Source: Galeopsis tetrahit (lineage: Eukaryota; Streptophyta; Magnoliopsida; Lamiales; Lamiaceae). From it: a stretch of DNA of 64,000 nucleotides. The position numbers and the translations under genes were made by a program. Shown piece after piece: positions 56,970 through 64,000 of the stretch (the stretch's first letter is position 1; each line of letters begins with the position of its first letter). Where the stretch lies: positions 28,010,565 to 28,074,564 of the forward strand of contig OY776125.1 in the NCBI GenBank assembly GCA_963675135.1, in the 5' to 3' direction. Below the pieces are notes generated by a model. The model searched no databases. It was not told where the DNA came from and saw nothing but the letters and a program-made list of their open reading frames with translations.

Positions 56970-59716
56970 TATATATTTTATAATCTAATTAAACACGCAA
57001 ATTCGCAATCGGCATTCGTTCATTTCTTCTTTCTCTTCTAAAGTTCTAATTTGTTGCTGGTTTTGATTGTCATCTCCGATTTTAATTTATATTTTACAAT
57101 GATTTCGCATTCAGAAATGGAGCTTCTCATCGCGAGGTCTCTATTCGTACCGTCGCGATGTTAATAAGGATATGTGAGTGAATGAGCAGTTTCAGGTAAT
57201 GAAACCGTTGGAATGGCCTTCCTTTTATATTCTCCATTTCTTGAAATTGAGTGAGACGGTACTAACTGAGTTTAATTTTCTGATAGAGCAGTATTATCGG
57301 ATATGAATAAGAGGATGTTGTATATATAGTGTTGGGCTACGTGTTCGTGATGAAAGAGAGGATGAGGTACGTATATAATATGTTATACAATGTGCATAAG
57401 ACACTAATTAGCAGAAGGTTCTACCAATTGTTTTGATGAATTGCGAGATGTTTCTCGAGAAAGGCATAAAACACTCTAGGAATGAACGTATATCACTGTA
57501 TTGCCTGGTTTGCTGATCTGAGTTTCTAGGTTTCAGTATAATTTTTAACTTGTTGATGTCACTGCATGTTGTCAAAGAAAAATGGATGGCATGAAAAAAT
57601 GAAAAATACTGGAAGAATTTAAGTCAGTAGCAAAAGTTTATCCCTGGATTGTGAAATCTGGCACTTGATTTGCATTACTGGACCTCATTTTCCAAACAAA
57701 ACAGTTATGTGAGGAATTGGGCTCAGAACTGATAATTAAATGTTCTAGTTCCAATTTAGCAGCAAATCTTGACATTCCAATTCATATTGGAGCCTATGAG
57801 TAACTGCACCTATGAGATTGCTATTTCTCGTTGCTTATATTCCTTCATATTTAGTGGATGCTATTTGGTAAAACTAATGAATGAAATGCTGATACATTGC
57901 GCCAGTACTTTTCATACAGTACATGATCTATGTACACCCTCTTTACATGAAAAGCCCACGAGTTATTTGAATAATGATTTCTGAATAACTTTTGCTCTGT
58001 TTTCTGCTTCTTGAGTTAGTATTTCATCTCTTATTTGTGTTTCTGCATTTTTGTTAAATATCTCCTTGTACTCACTTGGAAAGCCTTTCACTGTTTATTG
58101 TTCAACCTGAGAACAGATTGTGTCCACCTGCATCTTTTTTTCTTTTCTTTTTGCTCATCTTATAACCAGCCTCTGCACTCGGACTTCTGACAGAAAGATA
58201 TGAATATTTGGAGTATTTATCACCAGTTTTGTGGGAAGCTCTGAGATTCATTTTGTGTTTGTTTTTGGGCTCTACACGTTTGAGAGAAATTATGAAAATT
58301 AAAGTGTGTGATATTGGAAAAGGAAAATATGAGAGGCAAAGTAGGCATTATAGATTTGGATTGTGGTGTACTTTGAAATCCACCCCTACAGTCCTCTGAA
58401 ACAAACAGGTATGGAGATTTCAAATGTAGACTCTTGCTTTGTAAGTGGCAAACAAACGCAGCAGAAATTTCAGTCTCATCGCAATTGGCTGATGGCCAGT
58501 AGCTGTGGCTTTGAAGATTTTAACTGTCGGAAATTTAATGGACCTCATCCTGTGTGACTAAGCATTCAAGTTCTGTTAGACATGTAACTGATGCATTACT
58601 AAAACAACTTTTAGTAAATAAGTACAAAAATATTCATTATATATACCCATCGCTACATTTCTGTACATGGAAATATCGACTGTTTACTGATTATTGCATA
58701 TATTAATAATTTTTATTTGATATTGGCCCTTCATAGAGAAGTTAAAATGGCAATGGCTTGTTTAAACCGAAAAAAACAAGGATTAGGCTAGCTTTTCCTA
58801 GCCCGTTTAAATCTGGGTCGTCTTGGCCTGGACTGTTATTGGCTATATTCTTTAAAAAATAAAGTATTTGTATTTAATTACTGGACTAGAACATTATTAT
58901 ATATGCATTAATGAATTTTAATTGTTGTATTTTCCAATGATCCCTTCCGCCATGGTTGCATTAAATCTCCTTTTCTATTAATTTTCTTGGTGGGCCTTGT
59001 GATGTAGCATTGCATTGTAGATTGAGAGCACAGAATAGTCAAAATCATAACCTAGATTCTAGATTTCCAGAACCAGGTTATGAGTTCACATTGGGGTTTT
59101 CGTAATTTGTGAATATAATGTGGTAAATGTTCTTCGCTGAAATAAAACTATCACAGTAGGCCTTGATTTCCATGTAATTAAGTGTTTTGTCCTTTTGGCT
59201 GTAGAGATAAATTTCTGCCTTTTCAGAGTAAAGCTATTGTAATAACTTTATTTTCTGCACTAATAAGTAATTTTGCATGGATGCACAATTTCCAGTATTT
59301 GCCGTTTTTCCTTTCAATTTCAAAAAGATTCGCTGTTGGGTAAGATCGTAAGATAAATACAATTGATGCTACTTTTCATTTAATTCAACTTTGGATTTTG
59401 TAATAATTACTTTAATCTGAGCACTTATTATCAGCAAGTATAGATGTGCATCTGAATAGCCTGCCAGTTTCTTTTATAAATTTAGCGTTTCCTGGCAGAG
59501 CTATTACACAGCCTTCCTTTCTTCTATAAATTTAGTGTTTCCTGGCAAAGCTATTGCACAGCCTTCCTTTCTTCTACCGATCCCCTCTTCATTTCTAGGT
59601 ATCCTTTGTTTGCAATAAATCCTGTCTCCGTAGTTCTTTTGCTTCTTTCCGTATCAGCCTTAGAAATTTGGGTTTATTTGCAAATCTATTACAAAATATA
59701 TATACAAGTATACAAC
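56970..59716. other. Upstream region of ZF-D
   Basis: It corresponds to 2790-5485 in block 1 and is nearly identical from about 57310. Conserved short frames (57769-57984, 58363-58557) are the same as in block 1, which reflects recent duplication and does not prove coding. Relative to block 1 it lacks 8 bases in the duplicated segment before the gene (near 59498). Confidence 0.55.
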
Positions 59717-60433
59717 ATGTGTAGGCGTAAGCTAAATTCTGATTACCAAAATGTAGATCAATCTGAAAATCAGGGAAGACAATCAAGATCATCTCGCCAA
59801 ACACCAATTGCATGTATCGTGTGTGACATGGTTTTCTTTAATAATGTTAACCTTGTGTTGCACTTTTTTGAGTGTCACCACAGAGGTGAAAACTCAATCC
59901 CGGGGCAACACGGCAGAGGTCTAGGATTTTTGTGCAGTAGGAGCCCTTATTTTTCTCCTTACGTGGAGAGGACGAATGCAGCTCATCATACATCTCAAAG
60001 GGTGAATAACTGCTTCAGGCCTTCCCCTTGTCCTGTTTCTTCTGCAATACCAGATCTTGCGCCAAGAGAAGCTAATCCTTTTGGTGTGCCTGTGCTGAAT
60101 TCCATGCCACCAATGATCTCATCTTCTGGTGCTCGATTCAATGTGCCGCAACCAATGCATCGTTCAGTGATGATTGGCACGAGCCTTTATGGCTCTACTT
60201 CATCATCCACCCATCCCATGTACTCCCAATTAGGTCCAAGAACCTTTTCTTATGGCCCGAAAGCAGCTCCTGACTTACGTTTACGGGAGCAGAATGCCAT
60301 ACAGGCACGCGTTTCCAATCCTAGGATTCCCCACAACAATCAGCGCAGAGAGCCCGTGCCGATTGTCTTAACTGATAGTGAGGAGGAGGTCAACAGCAGC
60401 GCTGAAGAGATAGACTTGACGTTGAGGATTTAA
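59717..60433 (+). CDS. ZF-D: near-identical copy of ZF-A
   Basis: 238 residues from ATG 59717 (MCRRKLNSDYQ), the same length as ZF-A with about six amino-acid differences (for example VFFNN for VLFNN, PGQHG for PGKHG, QPMHRSV for QPIHRPV). All four zinc ligands, the PIVLTDSEEE patch and the C-terminal DLTLRI are preserved. The Ser/Tyr-rich insert is present. The frame is intact. The upstream region is about 99% identical to that of ZF-A, so the two are probably regulated alike. Confidence 0.8.
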   Translation: MCRRKLNSDYQNVDQSENQGRQSRSSRQTPIACIVCDMVFFNNVNLVLHFFECHHRGENSIPGQHGRGLGFLCSRSPYFSPYVERTNAAHHTSQRVNNCFRPSPCPVSSAIPDLAPREANPFGVPVLNSMPPMISSSGARFNVPQPMHRSVMIGTSLYGSTSSSTHPMYSQLGPRTFSYGPKAAPDLRLREQNAIQARVSNPRIPHNNQRREPVPIVLTDSEEEVNSSAEEIDLTLRI

Positions 60434-63350
60434 AAGACTCATTAATTGCTCTTTATGTTATTGTAGCTCCATGAACTTGCTTTATGTTATTGTAACTCCA
60501 TCAGTAGATTTGTAGTGGCCGGTTTATTATTTAATGTTGTACTGCTAATGAATGAATTTTTTTCACCTTAATTAATGGCCAATTGGATTTGAATGTAGAA
60601 AATGCAGTCTCTTCCTTGTATGGTTTTGGAGAAGAATATGAAGTAAAAGTTTGTACAATGTTGTTTATGAAAATTATATGTAAAAGGGGATTTTAATTAT
60701 TTCTAGTGGTTGATTTTAGTTAGTGTGGAAATTGTTTTTTTCCTTATGTCTCTGCATAAGTAAATCATTAATTCAACACTTATATGTGTATGAATGGATA
60801 ACAGTGGTTATGAAATTTGAACCACGCACTAGCCTGGTCATTTCTAGGCACTGTAAAATTACACTTATATAAACTCCACATGACTTGCATTAGCAGGCCA
60901 AGAAAGCCATTAATTTAAGAAAATACTTTTCTTAGTAAAAAAATTTGTCTTCTGGTGATGGTTTTACGAACAGTTGATGACCAGTTGAATGTAGGCAGTG
61001 TTTGCAAACACAACAAACTGCTTCCAGAATCACTTATTTTCAAAGCTTCCTCTCACAGATTTTGAATAAAAAATGATTCTAGAAGCTGTTAGTTGTGTTT
61101 GCAAATACCCCAGTAGTTCTCCAGATGTGATGACAGGAAGGGTGGGCCCATGGACCCTCTAAATGTGGGGATAGTCCTTGTTTATGTTTGTGGCACAGTT
61201 TGTATTGGAGTGAAGTGATATTCAGTTGGATCATTGATTGCAACGGCTTTGGTGAATTCTCAGTTAGCTTGGGGAACACTGTGTTCATTCATTTATGGGC
61301 TCTACTTGGTGATTGGTTATGATATCCTAGGACCCGCTGCAAAAAACAGACCTGCACTTGAAAGTATTGTAAATGGCATTCACACTACATGAAAATTTAA
61401 ATTTGAGTCCTACGTTTCCATTACTATATCATTTCTCTGCAGATTGATTTACCATGGAGTATACAACTGATTGTCCTGCTCAAAGGCTCTATACAGGGGA
61501 GAATTCATCTTATAAAAAAAATCAATAATAATAATAGTTGAGACATTTTTACCTTTTTTGGGTCTCCCGTGTCACTTTCCATCTTCTGTAACAACTGATT
61601 ATATTCATGTCATTAACATTTGACTTGCTTGTTGTCAAGACGAGTTGTAATATAGTTTAATAATAATGTCTTCCGATATTGAATTTCATCTGTCTGATGG
61701 TTGCATCTGTGGTACCTGTATTTCTTCATTTGAATTAGGCACAGTTGGGAAGAGCTACCGAGAAAATGAGCTGATCAGCCCTGACACCTGAAAAGGGAAT
61801 AGAATATGGATGACTCTTGAAAGCATCAGTTCCCTTCACTGGACGGTAATTAGTTCGAAATCCCATGATTGTAGTAGGTTTTGCAACTCTTAATGCCAAA
61901 TGAATGTCATGTAGTCTTGAACTTGGGCTGGCTAAACTTTTTCTTTAATATAGTCTGTTCCTACTTCCTTGTATTTCCATCTGTTCCTATGGTGCTATCA
62001 TATTTTCATGGAAATAGCTACTTCTCTTTGTCTGATAAATATAAAGCAGACACGTTCAGATTAGTATCGGATTGTGTATTGCTTCATGGTAATAGCTACT
62101 TTTCTTCAACATATTCATAGCTTAGGATGGGGAATCCTTTAGTAGCAAAAAGGTGATTTTGGATTTGTGAGTAATTTTGGTTGTTAGGATGTAGTAGTGT
62201 AAGATAGTGAAAATGTAGGTGACAGTCTGATTATTATATTGTGAAAAATATTATATTGGTAAAGGAAAAGTATGAGTGTCTAAGTAGGCATTAGAGACTA
62301 GGGTTGTGGCGGCGTACGTTGAAATCTACCCTTACAATCCTCCAAAATGAACAGGTATGGAGATTTGGAATGTAAAATCTTCCTTTGTAAGTGGCCAACT
62401 AACACCAAAACCTGTCTGTGTTCCTGCTCCCGTTTTCTAACACAACACATTATTACAAAATATTGTGAATTATCAGTGTCATCGCAATTTTGGTTGATGG
62501 CCAATGGCTGTGGCTTTGAAGATCTTAACTGCTGTACGTTTAATGGACATCAAACTGTGTGACAAAGCATTCAAGTTCTCTTAGACATGTAGTTGATGCG
62601 TTACTAAAACAACTTTTAGTAAATAAGTACAGAAATTTTCATCAAACGATACATTTCTGGACATATAAATATCGACCGTTTATGGATTAATGCCAACATT
62701 AATATTTTTTATTTGATATTGGCCCTTCACAGAGATGTTAAAAGGGAAATCTGGGTTTTTTGGCCCAGACAGTTTTTGGCTAATATGATTTAAAAATTAC
62801 AGTATATTTATTAAATTACTGGACTAGAACATTATGAAATATGTTTCATGAATTTTAATTCTTGTAGTTTCCAATTATCTCTTTAAATCTCTTTCTCTCT
62901 TTTTCTTTTTTCTTTTTTTTTGTTGGGCCTTGTGTGCTGTATCATTGAATTGTAGATTGAGAGCACAGAATAGTAAAAATCACAATCTAGATTCTAGATT
63001 TCCAGAACTAGGTTTTCAAGTTCACATTGAGATTTTCGTAATTTGAGGATATAATGAGGTAAATGCTCTTCGCTGAAATAAAACTATTGCAGTGGGTCTT
63101 GATTCGGTGAAAAAGGTTTGAGGATATAATGGATGCACAATTTCCGATATTTGACATTTTTCTTTTCAATTAAAAAGAGTTGGTGATAGGTAACATAAAT
63201 ACAATCAATGCTAACTTTTCATTCAACTTTAGATTTTGTAATAATTACTTTAAATCTGAGCACTTATTATCTGTACTACAGATGTGCATCTGATTAGCCT
63301 GCCAGTTTCTCCTATAAATTTAGTGTTCCCTGGCAGAGCTATTGCACAAC
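60434..63350. other. Intergenic between ZF-D and ZF-E, no other gene seen
   Basis: It corresponds to 6203-9106, with lower identity (about 94-96%) than the ZF-A/ZF-D part. An extra AAATATTATATTGGT-like stretch lies at about 62247. Confidence 0.55.
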
Positions 63351-63956
63351 ATGTCTCAGTGTATGCTAAATTCTATATACCAAAATGTGGGACAATCTGA
63401 AAATGAGGGAAGGCTTTCAGGATCTCACACAACACCAATCGCATGCATTGTATGTGATAAGGTTTTCTATGATAACGTTAGTCTTGTGTTGCACTTTCTT
63501 GAGTGTCATCACAGATGCGAAAACTCAACCCCTGGGCAAAACGGCAGAGGTCTAGCATCTTTGCGAGGTCGAAGCCCTTTATCTTTGAGCCGGTCACCAT
63601 TTCCTTCTGTGGAGAGGACATATGCAGCTCATCATACAGCATCTGCATCTCCAATAGTGAATAAGTGCCTTAGGCCTTCCCCTTGGCCTGTTTCTTCTGA
63701 AACAGTAGTTCTTGCACCAACAGGTGCTAATCCTTTTGTTGTGCATGTGCTGAATTCCATGCCACCAATGATCTCATCTGTTGGTGCTCAATTCAGTGTG
63801 CCGCAGAATGCTGTACAGGCACGTGTTCCCAATCCTAGGATTCCCCACAACAATCAGCGCGAAGAGCCCATGCTGATTGTCTTAACTGACAGTGAGGATG
63901 AGGAGGAGGAGGGCAACAACAGCGCTGAAGAGATAGACTTGACATTGAGACTTTAA
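63351..63956 (+). CDS. ZF-E: single C2H2 zinc-finger protein, ZF-B type with longer acidic tail
   Basis: 201 residues from ATG 63351 (MSQCMLNSIYQ). The finger CIVCDKVFYDNVSLVLHFLE is followed by CHH, keeping the C-x2-C-x12-H-x4-H spacing. It lacks the ZF-A insert. The C-terminal region differs from ZF-B: PMLIVLTDSEDEEEEGNNSA gives a stronger run of acidic residues after the SIM-like core, then EEIDLTLRL. In this tail it matches the broken copies at 46628 and 52045 better than ZF-B, so those pseudogenes probably derive from a ZF-E-like ancestor. The stop lies at 63954-63956 and the gene is complete inside the window. Confidence 0.8.
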   Translation: MSQCMLNSIYQNVGQSENEGRLSGSHTTPIACIVCDKVFYDNVSLVLHFLECHHRCENSTPGQNGRGLASLRGRSPLSLSRSPFPSVERTYAAHHTASASPIVNKCLRPSPWPVSSETVVLAPTGANPFVVHVLNSMPPMISSVGAQFSVPQNAVQARVPNPRIPHNNQREEPMLIVLTDSEDEEEEGNNSAEEIDLTLRL

Positions 63957-64000
63957 AAGTCTCATTACTTGCCCTTTATGTTGTTGTAGCTCCATATGCA

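Larger units (their letters stand above)
55587..64000 (+). repeat. Segmental duplication, copy 2 (partner 1655-9900)
   Basis: It is the direct repeat of the first block, containing ZF-D and ZF-E. It carries two MITEs (55998-56292, 56706-56969) that block 1 lacks; block 1 carries one (2523-2735) that this copy lacks. It runs off the window. Confidence 0.9.

Noticed and set aside
1..64000. CRISPR arrays, operons, ribosome binding sites or bacterial features
   Set aside because: The sequence is plant nuclear DNA; the tandem repeats present are minisatellites and transposon repeats without CRISPR spacer structure.

Overview
This is nuclear DNA from a flowering plant, almost certainly a eudicot. 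It is AT-rich, has plant-type introns, carries the last exons of a plant casein kinase 1-like gene, and is full of plant transposon families (MULE, CACTA, hAT, PIF/Harbinger, Stowaway MITEs, a solo LTR, a tRNA-derived SINE). Species cannot be named from the sequence alone.

Layout. 0.1-0.6 kb: 3' end of a casein kinase 1-like gene. 1.65-11.6 kb: a tandem pair of paralogous single-zinc-finger genes (ZF-A, 5486-6202; ZF-B, 9107-9703). Their proteins have one C2H2 finger near the N terminus, an acidic IVLTDSEEE patch resembling a SUMO-interacting motif, and a C-terminal EAR-type repression motif (DLTLRL or DLTLRI). 13.4-26.3 kb: a probable large Mutator-like element or cluster holding a decayed MuDR-type transposase, two broken F-box genes, and on the minus strand a 12-exon ULP1-type (C48) SUMO-protease-like gene whose reconstructed frame is open throughout (about 1034 codons). 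26.5-41.3 kb: a transposon nest with many exact boundaries. It includes three MULE-like elements of about 1.15 kb, two of them with perfect 9-bp target duplications and one with an 8/9 match; a 1.29-kb solo LTR; a 2.6-kb CACTA element; a 1.44-kb hAT element; and a 1.15-kb PIF/Harbinger derivative. 41.6-53.7 kb: 2.3 tandem copies of a roughly 5.1-kb unit made of broken pieces of the zinc-finger gene in both orientations plus a broken B3-domain gene. 53.7-55.6 kb: a CACTA-like fragment with a MULE-type MITE nested in it. 55.6-64 kb: a second direct copy of the first zinc-finger block (ZF-D 59717-60433 and ZF-E 63351-63956), up to about 99% identical to it.

How it fits together. The window is a lineage-specific zinc-finger gene cluster that has grown by segmental duplication and been invaded by transposons. 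The broken copies in the middle form inverted repeats with each other and match the intact genes, so they could supply double-stranded RNA against the family. The large 13-26 kb element combines SUMO-pathway (ULP1-like) and ubiquitin-pathway (F-box) cargo next to a transposase. Whether these form one mobile unit is inference; no terminal inverted repeats or target duplication were found for it.
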